This document shows positions 35,026 to 43,779 of a stretch of 64,000 bases of DNA, one piece after another. Within the stretch, counting starts at the first letter, position 1; every line of letters starts with the position of its first letter. The stretch comes from Mycobacterium fragae. Its GTDB lineage: Bacteria; Actinomycetota; Actinomycetes; Mycobacteriales; Mycobacteriaceae. The notes below the pieces were generated by a model. It saw only the letters and a program-made list of their open reading frames with translations. It was not told the origin of the DNA and searched no databases. The DNA lies in assembly GCF_002102185.1 (NCBI RefSeq), contig NZ_LQOW01000008.1:90439-154438 (forward strand), in the 5' to 3' direction. Both the position numbers and the translations under genes were made by a program.

Positions 35026-35895
35026 ATGGATCTCAACGAGACCCGCGAGAGAATCATTTACGAAAAAGAAGGCCCAATCGCCCGGATCACGCTGAACTGG
35101 CCCGAGAAGGCCAACGCCCAGGACCAGAAGCTGGCCGAAGAAGTCGACGCCGCGCTGGCCGACGCCGACCGCGACTACGACATCAAGGTGCTGATCCTCA
35201 AAGCCAACGGAAAAGGCTTCTGCTCGGGACACGCGATCGGCAACAATGCGGTCGACTACCCCGAATTCGTCGAGGGTGCAAAGGTCATGGGCACGCCATG
35301 GAAGCCGCAGACCGACCTGTTCGTCAAGCCGGTGCTGAACCTGTGGGAGTTCTCCAAGCCGACGATCGCGCAGGTGCACGGCTACTGCGTCGGCGGGGGC
35401 ACCCACTACGGGCTGACCACCGACATCGTCATCGCTTCGGAGGACGCCTATTTCCAATACCCGCCGCTGCAGGGATTCGGCATGCCGTCCGGCGAGTGCT
35501 CGATTGAGCCATGGGTCTTCATGAACTGGCGGCGCGCGGCCTACTACCTGTACCTGGCCGAAGTCATCGACGCGAAAAGGGCGTTGGAGGTCGGTCTGGT
35601 CAACGAGGTGGTCCCGCGTGAGCAACTCAACGACCGCGTCGAGGCCATCGCCCGCCATATCGCCCAGGCGCCGATGACGACGCTGCTGGCGACCAAGGCC
35701 AACCTCAAACGGGCCTGGGAGCTGATGGGCATGCGAGTGCACTGGCAGAGCTCCAACGACCTCGTCGCGCTCGCGTCGATCAGCAAGGATGTGCAGCAGC
35801 TGATTCAGCAGGTGTTCAAGGACAAGGTGCTGCCGTCCGAGCAAGCCCGCCGCCAGGCCGCCGCGGCTTCCTCGACCGACGGCGCCGCAACTTAG
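35026..35895 (+). CDS. enoyl-CoA hydratase/isomerase family (crotonase)
   Basis: 289-aa crotonase-fold protein: ARITLNWPEKANAQD, GFCSGHAIG (first oxyanion NH), AQVHGYCVGGGTHYGLTTDIVIASEDAYFQYPP with the second oxyanion loop, and C-terminal helices AWELMGMRVHWQSSNDLVALA. It is longer than typical EchA proteins and closely related to the minus-strand crotonase at 40.5-41.4 kb, with which it shares the AWELMGMRVH helix. AAAGG precedes the ATG. It may hydrate an enoyl-CoA or cleave a ring by a retro-Dieckmann reaction. Confidence 0.88.
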   Translation: MDLNETRERIIYEKEGPIARITLNWPEKANAQDQKLAEEVDAALADADRDYDIKVLILKANGKGFCSGHAIGNNAVDYPEFVEGAKVMGTPWKPQTDLFVKPVLNLWEFSKPTIAQVHGYCVGGGTHYGLTTDIVIASEDAYFQYPPLQGFGMPSGECSIEPWVFMNWRRAAYYLYLAEVIDAKRALEVGLVNEVVPREQLNDRVEAIARHIAQAPMTTLLATKANLKRAWELMGMRVHWQSSNDLVALASISKDVQQLIQQVFKDKVLPSEQARRQAAAASSTDGAAT

Positions 35896-35903
35896 GTCTT
35901 AAG

Positions 35904-37436
35904 GTGAACATCGCCGATCACGCTGTGAATGCCGCAGATTCGCCGGCCTTGATCATGGCCGGCGGTGGCACGATCTCGTACGGCGAATTGCACACCGCAA
36001 GCCGGCGCGTTGCCGCGCTCCTGCACGCGGCGGGGCTGCGCCGAGGGGACGGGGTGGCCATCTTGCTGCCGAACCGCCCGGAGTTTCTCGAGATTTGTTG
36101 GGGATGCCAGCTTTCCGGTCTCTACTACACCCCAGTCAACACGCACCTGACTTTCGACGAGGTGGCCTACATCGTCGAGGACTGCGAGGCGCGGGCGCTG
36201 TTCGTCGACGCGACTTTTGCCGACCTGGCCGGCAAGCTTCTCGACGGCAACCCGCAGCTGGACGTCCTGGTGAGCGTCGGCGGTTCGCTGCCCGGCTGGG
36301 GTCACTATGAGGAAGCGCTGTCCGCCGCCGGTGATGAATTCCCGGCTTCCGATGGCAGCGAGATGCTCTACTCGTCGGGCACCACCGGGCGACCCAAGGC
36401 CGTGCGCCGCCCGCTGCCGACGGAGAACGGCTCATGGGCGCAGGCGGTACTGGAGCTCGCGCTGACCCGCGGCTATGGCATGGATCAGTCGAGCGTGTAC
36501 CTGTCGCCCGCGCCGCTGTACCACGCGGCCGGGGTCAACTACACCATGGCCGTGAACCGGGTGGGCGCCGCCTCGATCATCATGGGCAAGTTCGACGCCG
36601 AGGAAGTACTGCGGCTCATCGAGACCCACCGCGTCACTCACGCGCAGTTCGTGCCGACGATGTTCGTGCGGATGCTCAAGCTGCCCAGAGACCTTCGGGA
36701 GAAGTACGACGTGTCCAGCCTGCGGTGCGTGATCCACGCCGCCGCACCGTGCCCGGTGGACGTCAAGCATCAGATGATGGAATGGTTCGGGCCTATCCTT
36801 CACGAATACTACGGAGGCACAGAGGGATTCGCAGGAACGACGATCGGCCCCGAGGAGTGGCTCGCCCATCCCGGTTCGGTGGGCAGGCCAATGTCGCCGG
36901 TGCATGTTCTGAGCGACGACGGCACCGAGCTTCCGGCCGGCGAACCCGGGGAGCTGTATTTCGAAGGCGGTCCCGACTTCGAGTACTTCAAAGACCCCGC
37001 GAAGACCGCGTCGGTGTCCAACGAGCGCGGGTGGCGCTCCCTGGGCGACATCGGTTATGTCGACGAAGAAGGGTACCTGTACCTGACGGACCGATCGACG
37101 TTCATGATCGTCTCCGGCGGCGTCAACATCTACCCGCAGGAGGCGGAGAACCTCCTCGTCATGCACCCGAAGCTCGTCGACGCGGCGGTGTTCGGAGTAC
37201 CCAACGATGAGTTCGGCGAGGAGGTCAAGGCCGTCGTGCAGCCGATCGACGGCATCACACCCGGCCCCGATCTCGAAGCGGAACTCATCGAATACTGCAG
37301 AGCCCACCTGGCTGGCTACAAGTGCCCGCGCAGCGTCGAATTCGACCCCGAGCTGCCCAGGGACCCGAACGGCAAGCTGTACAAGAGACGCATTCGCGAA
37401 CGCTACTGGCAGGGACGCACGTCAAGGATCGTGTGA
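35904..37436 (+). CDS. acyl-CoA synthetase (FadD-type AMP-ligase)
   Basis: 510-aa ANL ligase: P-loop MLYSSGTTGRPKAVRR, YYGGTEGFAGTTI adenine motif, LTDRSTFMIVSGGVNIYPQEAENLL hinge, and PNGKLYKR with the catalytic Lys. GTG start 8 bp after the crotonase stop. Central gene of the nine-gene operon; it probably loads the carboxylic acid substrate onto CoA. Confidence 0.9.
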   Translation: MNIADHAVNAADSPALIMAGGGTISYGELHTASRRVAALLHAAGLRRGDGVAILLPNRPEFLEICWGCQLSGLYYTPVNTHLTFDEVAYIVEDCEARALFVDATFADLAGKLLDGNPQLDVLVSVGGSLPGWGHYEEALSAAGDEFPASDGSEMLYSSGTTGRPKAVRRPLPTENGSWAQAVLELALTRGYGMDQSSVYLSPAPLYHAAGVNYTMAVNRVGAASIIMGKFDAEEVLRLIETHRVTHAQFVPTMFVRMLKLPRDLREKYDVSSLRCVIHAAAPCPVDVKHQMMEWFGPILHEYYGGTEGFAGTTIGPEEWLAHPGSVGRPMSPVHVLSDDGTELPAGEPGELYFEGGPDFEYFKDPAKTASVSNERGWRSLGDIGYVDEEGYLYLTDRSTFMIVSGGVNIYPQEAENLLVMHPKLVDAAVFGVPNDEFGEEVKAVVQPIDGITPGPDLEAELIEYCRAHLAGYKCPRSVEFDPELPRDPNGKLYKRRIRERYWQGRTSRIV

Positions 37437-37449
37437 ACGAGGGATGGCT

Positions 37450-38805
37450 ATGGCGACTACCGATATCAGATGGACGCCGCTACCGGTGCCGTGGGCGGTG
37501 CAGACCGCCGATCGGATTCCCAAGCAGCGCTACTACGACCAGGAGTTCTACGCGCTGGAGAACGAGCTGTTCTGGCCGCGTGTGTGGCAGATGGCATGCC
37601 GGCTCGAGGAAATCCCGAAACCCGGCGACTTCGTCGAGTACGAGATCCTCGATCAGTCGGTCATCGTCGTGCGCCTCGACAGCGAGAATGTGCGGGCTTA
37701 CCACAATGCCTGCCGTCATCGCGGGGTGAAGCTGGTGGAAGGCAACGGATCTCGGCGGACCTTCGTCTGCCCGTTCCACGGCTGGTGCTGGGGCCTCGAC
37801 GGTGCCAACACCTATGTGGCGCGCCCGGAGGTGTTCGCCGAGCACAACCTGTGCTCAGAGGACATTGGCCTGGTCCCGGTTCGCTGCGAGCTCTGGGGTG
37901 GGTGCGCGTGGATCAATCTCGACGACGACGCGCCCGCGCTACGCGATTGCCAGGAGCCGTTCGCGTCGATCTACGACGCGTGGAAGGTGGAGTCGCTTCG
38001 CACCGAGTGGTGGCAGTCGTGCCTGCTCCCGGTGAACTGGAAGCTGGCGACGGCGGCGTTCATGGAGGGCTACCACGTTCCGCAGACCCACCCGCAGTTG
38101 CTGCCGTCGTCGTCCGGCTCGTCGTCGGGCCCGTCCTCCGCGTCCGACATCGTCCAGACCAGCCTGTATTTCATGCGCACGCTCGGCACCGGCATGGGCG
38201 GCATGACACATGAGAACGACATCCGCATCGCGGAGGGCCTGCAGGACATCGAACTGCCGTCGGATCCCGCTGCGGCGATGGCCACTTGGCGCAGCACACT
38301 CAACGACGCGGTGGTCCGCTGGCATCGGGCCCGGGGGAGCGACATGCCCGACCTCAACGATCTGGATCGCCGCGGAATCACCGACGCGATCGGATTCTGC
38401 TTCCCGCACTACTTCATATTGCCGACCTACAGCAGCGCTTCGTCGTATCGGATCCGTCCGCTCGGTCCCGAGCAGACGCTGTTCGAGATCTGGTCCCTCA
38501 CCCGCTTTCCATCGGACCTCTCTGCCGGAAAGCCGATGCCGCCAGAGCCGATGGCGCCCGACGATCCGCGCTGGCCGCCCATTCCGGCGCAGGACTTCTC
38601 CAATCTGCCCCGACAGCAGAAAGGGCTGCACTCCAAGGGGTTTGAATATATGCGGCTGTCCGACCAGATCGAGGGGCTGATCTCCAACTTTGAACGCGTT
38701 GTCGATGGATTCCTGGCCGGATTGCCGTACGACAAACTGGTGCCCGCGATTCAGAAGACCAACACCACCATTGACGTTCCGGTCGTCGACCTGGAGCTGC
38801 AATGA
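37450..38805 (+). CDS. Rieske aromatic-ring-hydroxylating-type oxygenase, alpha subunit
   Basis: 451-aa oxygenase alpha subunit. Rieske ligands C88-R-H90 and C107-P-F-H110; the catalytic domain has FMEGYHVPQTHP, carrying the His ligands of the mononuclear iron. Two ATGs lie close together; the second has GAGGG at proper spacing and is chosen. It overlaps the flavoprotein gene by 4 nt (ATGA). No ferredoxin or reductase partner is in the operon, so electrons must come from a general reductase. It probably hydroxylates a ring or side chain of the substrate. Confidence 0.9.
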   Translation: MATTDIRWTPLPVPWAVQTADRIPKQRYYDQEFYALENELFWPRVWQMACRLEEIPKPGDFVEYEILDQSVIVVRLDSENVRAYHNACRHRGVKLVEGNGSRRTFVCPFHGWCWGLDGANTYVARPEVFAEHNLCSEDIGLVPVRCELWGGCAWINLDDDAPALRDCQEPFASIYDAWKVESLRTEWWQSCLLPVNWKLATAAFMEGYHVPQTHPQLLPSSSGSSSGPSSASDIVQTSLYFMRTLGTGMGGMTHENDIRIAEGLQDIELPSDPAAAMATWRSTLNDAVVRWHRARGSDMPDLNDLDRRGITDAIGFCFPHYFILPTYSSASSYRIRPLGPEQTLFEIWSLTRFPSDLSAGKPMPPEPMAPDDPRWPPIPAQDFSNLPRQQKGLHSKGFEYMRLSDQIEGLISNFERVVDGFLAGLPYDKLVPAIQKTNTTIDVPVVDLELQ

Positions 38806-40499
38806 CCGTGGGCTGGGACCACTCCGTCGACCTGCTCATCGCGGGAAGCGGCGGAGGTGGCATGGTCGCCGCGCTCGCCGCGCTCGACTGCGGGCTCGAA
38901 CCGCTGATAGTCGAGAAGCAAGCTCTGGTGGGTGGGTCGACGGGCATGTCCGGTGGCATGGTGTGGTTGCCGAACAATCCGTTGATGCGCGCCGAGGGCA
39001 TCGTTGATTCGCACGAGGATGGTCTGGCGTACTTCGACGACGTCGTCGGCGATATCGGTCCGGCCTCATCGCCGGCCCGCCGCGAGATGTTCCTTGCCGC
39101 GGGCTACGAGATGATCACCTTCTTGACCCGCAAGGGCGTTCGGCTGGTGCGCTGCCCAGGCTGGAGCGATTACTACCCGAATCACAAGGGCGGCAACACC
39201 GCCGGCCGCGGCGTTGAGGGGATTCCGTTCGACGGCGCCAAGTTAGGCGACTGGAGCGGGCGGGTCCAGCCGCCGATGGCCAAGAACTTCGGATTTGTGG
39301 TGCTGACCAACGAGCTGCGTTCGGTGCAGTATTTCAACCGTGCCCCGCGCGCCTTCGCGGTGGCCACGCGGGTCCTCCTGCGCAGCCTGTCGGCGCGGAT
39401 GCTTCGGCGCCAGATCCTCACCAACGGCGCGTCGCTGATCGCCCAGATGCTGAAGTCGATGATCGACCTGTCCGACGGCGAGCCGCCGATCTGGACCGAC
39501 ACCGCGATGGACGACCTCATTGTCGAGGATGGCCGGGTCGTCGGCGCGCGTATCGTTCGTGATGGTGTGCCGCTGAATGTCGAGGCACGGCGCGGAGTTC
39601 TGTTGGCCGCCGGCGGCTTCAGCCGCAATGCCGATATGCGCCGCCGCTACGGCGGCGACCAGCCCAATGAGGCGCAGTGGTCGATCGCCAACGCGGGCGA
39701 CACCGGCGAGGTGCTGCAGACGGCGATCCGTCTTGGCGGGAAAACCGACCTGATGGACGAGGCGTGGTGGCTGCCATCGATTTTCATCGCCGACGGCGGT
39801 AATGCCGCCAGGGCGCTCGGAAGCGGTCGGCAGCGGCCCGGCGCCATCTACGTCGACGGCACCGGCAGGCGGTTCTGCAACGAGTCGAACTCCTACGTCG
39901 AGGTCGGCAAGGCGATGTACGCCAACAAGGCGGTGCCATGCTGGATGGTCTTCGACGAGGGCTATATCAGCAGATACGTTTCGGGGGCGAACCCCTTCCG
40001 CAAACGGCGTCTCCCCGAAGAACTGATCGAGCGGGGCGCGGTCCTGCGAGGTGACACCATCTCCGATCTCGCGCGCCAGATGGATGTTCCGGCCGACGCA
40101 TTGGAGCAAACGGTGAAGCGCTTCAACGGTTTTGCGGCCAACGGTCTCGACCCTGACTTCGGGCGCGGCCAGTCGGCGTACAACGACTGCCTCGGTGATC
40201 CCGGATATCGACCTAATGCAGCGATCGGCCCGCTCGACCGCGCGCCGTACTACGCGACGAAGGTTTATCCGGCCGATGTCGGCACGTGCGGGGGACTGAT
40301 CACCAACGAGCATGCACAGGTCCTCGACCAGGACGACCGCGTGATCGACGGACTGTACGCGACGGGCAACATCACCGCGACGGTGATGGGCCGAAATTAT
40401 CTGGGCGCCGGCGGAAGCATCGCCTACACAATGGTGTTCGGCTACGTTGCGGCCCGCCACGCTGCGGGCCGTCGGCTCGCCGGCGAGAACAGCCGCTAG
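38802..40499 (+). CDS. FAD-dependent 3-ketosteroid delta1-dehydrogenase-like protein
   Basis: 565-aa flavoprotein of the KstD/fumarate-reductase family: N-terminal dinucleotide motif IAGSGGGGMVAALAALDCGLEPLIVEK, GGSTGMSGG, VLLAAGGFSRNADMR, and the C-terminal GRNYLGAGGSIAYTMVFGYVAARHAAG, which matches the KstD flavin/active-site end. KstD enzymes introduce a 1,2 double bond into a 3-keto ring. Last gene of the nine-gene operon. Together with the Rieske oxygenase it suggests a KshA/KstD-like ring-opening logic, though not necessarily on a true steroid. Confidence 0.88.
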   Translation: MTVGWDHSVDLLIAGSGGGGMVAALAALDCGLEPLIVEKQALVGGSTGMSGGMVWLPNNPLMRAEGIVDSHEDGLAYFDDVVGDIGPASSPARREMFLAAGYEMITFLTRKGVRLVRCPGWSDYYPNHKGGNTAGRGVEGIPFDGAKLGDWSGRVQPPMAKNFGFVVLTNELRSVQYFNRAPRAFAVATRVLLRSLSARMLRRQILTNGASLIAQMLKSMIDLSDGEPPIWTDTAMDDLIVEDGRVVGARIVRDGVPLNVEARRGVLLAAGGFSRNADMRRRYGGDQPNEAQWSIANAGDTGEVLQTAIRLGGKTDLMDEAWWLPSIFIADGGNAARALGSGRQRPGAIYVDGTGRRFCNESNSYVEVGKAMYANKAVPCWMVFDEGYISRYVSGANPFRKRRLPEELIERGAVLRGDTISDLARQMDVPADALEQTVKRFNGFAANGLDPDFGRGQSAYNDCLGDPGYRPNAAIGPLDRAPYYATKVYPADVGTCGGLITNEHAQVLDQDDRVIDGLYATGNITATVMGRNYLGAGGSIAYTMVFGYVAARHAAGRRLAGENSR

Positions 40500-40530
40500 G
40501 CGGTAGAGCTTGCCGAACGTGCGGCCAGCT

Positions 40531-41379
40531 TCACGTTGGCGGCGCGTCGGGCTGGCCGCGGTCGACGAAATCGCGTGGCTTCAGGCCTGATTGCATGAGT
40601 TCGGCGCGTCGCGCCTGGACGTCCGACGCCGCACCGACCATGTTCGTCAAGATGTGACTGACCTGTAGGTGAACCCGCATTCCCATCAATTCCCACGCCC
40701 GTTTGACGTTGTTCTTCACGGCCATCAGTGTGGTCAACGGGATTTGGGCGATCTTGCGTGCCATCTGCTCGACGGTGTCCTCGAGCTCGTCTCGCGGCAC
40801 AACCTTGTTGAGCAGTCCCCAGTCGAGTGCTTCGTGCGCGGACAGCGTCGGCGCCAGCAGCAGCCAGTCCATGGTGCGGTGCCAGTTCATCATCAACCAC
40901 GGCTCGATCATGGTGTGCCCGCCGGGCTCGCCGAGGCTCTGCGCAAGGGGCATTTGGAAATACGCGTCCTCGGATGCCACGCAGAAGTCGGTCAGCAGGC
41001 CTAGATAGATGCCGCCGCCCATGCAATAGCCATGTATCTGGGAGATCGTCGGTTTCGGAAACTCCCACAGGTACAGCGTCGGCCACAAAAACAAGTCGGC
41101 GGTGCCCTTGTAGAGCTCCTCGAATGTGTTCCCGAAGTCCGGATAAGGGTTCTCGTCCGGACCCCAGCGGGCCACGTGCCCGCCGCAGAAGCCGTTGCCG
41201 TTGGCCTTGAGGATCACCACCTTGATCTCGCCGTCGCGGTCGGCCTCGTGTAGGCAGTCATCGACTTCCCGCACCAGCGTCGCATCCTTAGTGTTGGCCT
41301 TCTCGGCGCGGTTGAGAATGATGCGCGCGATCGGCGGGTCGCGCTCGTAGATGACCGCCTCAAGGGTGCGCTTTTCCAT
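40531..41379 (-). CDS. enoyl-CoA hydratase/isomerase family (crotonase)
   Basis: 282-aa crotonase paralogue of the operon gene at 35 kb: ARIILNRAEKANTKD, GFCGGHVARWGPDENPYPDF, SQIHGYCMGGGIYLGLLTDFCVASEDAYFQMP and AWELMGMRVHLQVSHIL. AGGG precedes the ATG. It lies downstream of the amidohydrolase gene with a 34-bp gap and may be co-transcribed with it. The duplicated crotonases may serve two turns of the same pathway. Confidence 0.88.
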   Translation of the reverse strand: MEKRTLEAVIYERDPPIARIILNRAEKANTKDATLVREVDDCLHEADRDGEIKVVILKANGNGFCGGHVARWGPDENPYPDFGNTFEELYKGTADLFLWPTLYLWEFPKPTISQIHGYCMGGGIYLGLLTDFCVASEDAYFQMPLAQSLGEPGGHTMIEPWLMMNWHRTMDWLLLAPTLSAHEALDWGLLNKVVPRDELEDTVEQMARKIAQIPLTTLMAVKNNVKRAWELMGMRVHLQVSHILTNMVGAASDVQARRAELMQSGLKPRDFVDRGQPDAPPT

Positions 41380-41413
41380 GCCGGTAACCCTATGGGCGAG
41401 CTAGCTCGCCGTG

Positions 41414-42607
41414 TCAGGCATTAACCGGTTTGGCGACCTTCATCAGCTTCATCAGGTTGCCGCCCATGATCTTGGCGACGTCTTCCTGCTCGAAGTCGGC
41501 GAGCTCGTCGACAAAGGAGATAGGGTCCTTCAGCCCTTCGGGGTGCGGCCAGTCGGACCCGAACAGCACCCGGTCGGTGCCCACCATCTTGACGATCTCG
41601 GCGAACCGGTCCTCCCAGAACGGGGTGATGTAGATGCACCGCTTGAAGGCCTCGATGGGGTTTTCGCTGAACGAGTTCGGCATCTTCTTGTAGACGCCCT
41701 TGAGGCCCTTGAACAGGTCCGGTACCCAGTCGGCGCCGTTTTCGATCGAGAGGATCCGTAGCTCGGGGTTACGCGAGAGCGCGCCGTGGCAGACGAGTGC
41801 CCCCATCGCGTCCATGATCGGCCGATGGCCCATCGTCAGGCTGCGAAAAGCGGTCGGCTTGAACGGCAGGAATTCGTCGCCGGGCTCCCACACATTCGCA
41901 AACTCGGAGTAACCGCTGTCCGAGGCGTGCATCGAGACCGGGATCTCCGCCTTGATGCAGGCTTGCCAGAACGGGTCGAACTCCTCGAGACCGAACGAGC
42001 GGCTGCCGCGGTAGCCGGGCACCGGCGCCGGGCGGACCAGCACCGTGCGGGCGCCCCGCTCCAGAACCCATTCGAGTTCTTCGAGCGCGCGCTCGACGAT
42101 CGGCAGAGTGATCACCGGCGTGGCGAAGATGCGCTCCTTGTAGTTGAACGTCCAGGTTTCGTACATCCACTGGTTGAGCGCGTGAATGACGTCGTGGGTC
42201 ATCTCCGGGTCGTCTTTCATCCGCTCTTCGACCAGGCTCGCCAGCGTCGGAAACATCAGCGCATAGTCGATGCCGAGTTCGTCCATGACCTCCAGCCGCG
42301 GTGCGGGCTCGCGGAAGGCGGGGATCGCCTTCATCGGCTCACCCAGGATTTCGCGGTAGGTCTTGCCTTGCGCGCCGTGGCGGAAGTAGTCCTCCTGCGC
42401 ACCCGGCTTCGCGACTTTTTCGAACGTCGGGTTGGGGATGTACTCGCTGATGTGGCCGCGCACCACGATCTTGGTGCGACCGCGGACCTGCACGTAGTCG
42501 ATGACGTGCTTGCGATTGTCCGGCAAGAATTTGGTCAGTGCCTCCTGCGGTTCGTACATGTGGTTGTCGGCGTCGAACACAGGGAAGGGAAGCTCGCGGG
42601 ACGGCAT
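41414..42607 (-). CDS. amidohydrolase-2 (ACMSD-like) family hydrolase
   Basis: 397-aa metal-dependent TIM-barrel hydrolase or decarboxylase: N-terminal PVFDADNHMYEP (D-x-D-x-H-type metal site), SMHASDSG and HGALSRNPELRILSIENGADWV central strands, and C-terminal LFGSDWPHPEG with the last metal Asp. Mycobacterial relatives occur in degradation clusters and can act as hydrolases of cyclic intermediates. AAGGAG precedes the ATG (MPSRELPFP). A perfect inverted repeat lies 36 bp upstream, and the TetR-hotdog gene precedes it on the same strand. Confidence 0.88.
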   Translation of the reverse strand: MPSRELPFPVFDADNHMYEPQEALTKFLPDNRKHVIDYVQVRGRTKIVVRGHISEYIPNPTFEKVAKPGAQEDYFRHGAQGKTYREILGEPMKAIPAFREPAPRLEVMDELGIDYALMFPTLASLVEERMKDDPEMTHDVIHALNQWMYETWTFNYKERIFATPVITLPIVERALEELEWVLERGARTVLVRPAPVPGYRGSRSFGLEEFDPFWQACIKAEIPVSMHASDSGYSEFANVWEPGDEFLPFKPTAFRSLTMGHRPIMDAMGALVCHGALSRNPELRILSIENGADWVPDLFKGLKGVYKKMPNSFSENPIEAFKRCIYITPFWEDRFAEIVKMVGTDRVLFGSDWPHPEGLKDPISFVDELADFEQEDVAKIMGGNLMKLMKVAKPVNA

Positions 42608-42642
42608 GGCGATCTCCTTGGACCAGTCTGGATTCTCAGTGG

Positions 42643-42661
42643 GTGGTAATGACGTTACCAC
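42643..42661. promoter_or_regulatory. operator palindrome GTGGTAA-N5-TTACCAC
   Basis: Perfect 7-5-7 inverted repeat between the TetR-hotdog gene and the amidohydrolase start. A related GGTTACC half-site lies just upstream of the TetR-hotdog start codon near 43722. Likely the operator of that regulator; the assignment is positional. Confidence 0.6.
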
Positions 42662-42702
42662 TTTCGCGCGGCAAGGTGTAATCGGATTGCGATCCGGCCG
42701 GA

Positions 42703-43713
42703 CTAGCTGCTGGTCGTGCTGTTTTTGATGTTGACGACCGCGAAATTCACGGTCGCCGTCGCGGCAAGTTCGCCGTCGTTGTCGCCGAAGATGTCGATCT
42801 GCATGACCAGGGACCGCCGGCCGGCGCGCAGCACCCGGGGCACCGCGAGCGCTGAGCCCGCTCTGATCGGTCGCAGGTAGCGGACGAAGAGGTCGGCGGT
42901 CGTCATGGCGGTGCCGGGCTGCAAATAATCGAGGCCGAGCTGGCCCGCCGCGACGTCCGCGAGGGTGGCGATCAGCCCGCCCTGAAGCGCGCCGGAGGTG
43001 TTCACCACCTGTGGGCTCACTGGCATCGTCATCGCGAACTCGCCGTCGTGGGTGGCCTCCCGCAACCCGATCTGGTCGAACAGCTCACTCAGCGTCGGGC
43101 CCGCGATCCCGCCGCCGTCGTCGGCGCCGAGGGCGCGGATGCAGAAGTCGTATAGCTGGGCCTCGTCGATCGGCGCTCCGGTCAATTCGGCTCCCAGCCA
43201 GTGCAATCGGAGTGCGCCCACGACGGTCTGCATGATGATCGCGGCGGCGGCTCCGACATCGAGCGTGGGCCGGAAAACGCCTTCGGTGATGCCACGCTGC
43301 ACGATGTCGCGGATCAGCTGGTGCAGCGGTGAGAGCACCCGGGCGTAGTCGCGCGGCCGGGTTTCGGCCAGATGCTGGTTGTAGAGGCTCATCGCCCGGT
43401 TCAGGCTGTCCTGGGTGGTCGACTCCGGTTGTGCGCTGATTCGGTCGATGACCAGCTTCAACGCGGCGGTGCTGTCCAGCCCTTGGATTTCGGTGCGCCA
43501 GCCCTGTGCCGACTGCGCCATCGTCCGCTCCAACAGGGCCAGCAGCAATTCGTCCTTGCTGCTGAAATGCTGGTAGAAGGCCCGCAGCGACGTCTTGGAG
43601 CGGGCGACCACTTCCTGCACGGTGAAGTCGGTGCGCCCGGTCTCGCCCAGAATTTCGACCGCGGTCTTGATGAAGCGGGCATCACGGGTGGTCGGTTCGG
43701 CTTCGTCGGCCAT
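42703..43713 (-). CDS. TetR regulator fused to a PaaI-type hotdog domain
   Basis: 336 aa, clearly longer than a TetR protein. Residues 10-60 are a TetR helix-turn-helix (TVQEVVARSKTSLRAFYQHFSSKDELLLALLE), followed by an all-helical domain to about 200. Residues 225-330 form a hotdog thioesterase-like domain (VVNTSGALQGGLIATLADVAAG, then ADLFVRYLRPIRAGSALAVPRVLRAGRR). The usual His-Gly-Gly of PaaI reads Q-G-G, so the hotdog may sense an acyl-CoA instead of hydrolysing it. Start ATG (MADEAEP) lacks a good ribosome site. It probably controls the amidohydrolase-crotonase unit downstream. Confidence 0.82.
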   Translation of the reverse strand: MADEAEPTTRDARFIKTAVEILGETGRTDFTVQEVVARSKTSLRAFYQHFSSKDELLLALLERTMAQSAQGWRTEIQGLDSTAALKLVIDRISAQPESTTQDSLNRAMSLYNQHLAETRPRDYARVLSPLHQLIRDIVQRGITEGVFRPTLDVGAAAAIIMQTVVGALRLHWLGAELTGAPIDEAQLYDFCIRALGADDGGGIAGPTLSELFDQIGLREATHDGEFAMTMPVSPQVVNTSGALQGGLIATLADVAAGQLGLDYLQPGTAMTTADLFVRYLRPIRAGSALAVPRVLRAGRRSLVMQIDIFGDNDGELAATATVNFAVVNIKNSTTSS

Positions 43714-43779
43714 GAGAATGAGGTTACCGCCTTTTCGCAGGCGTCGGTTAGAACCCGCTCCTCGGCTTACACTTCCGCA

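Noticed and set aside
39243..40460. 405-codon minus-strand open frame over the KstD-like gene
   Set aside because: Antisense of a complete flavoprotein gene with FAD motifs; no recognisable features of its own.
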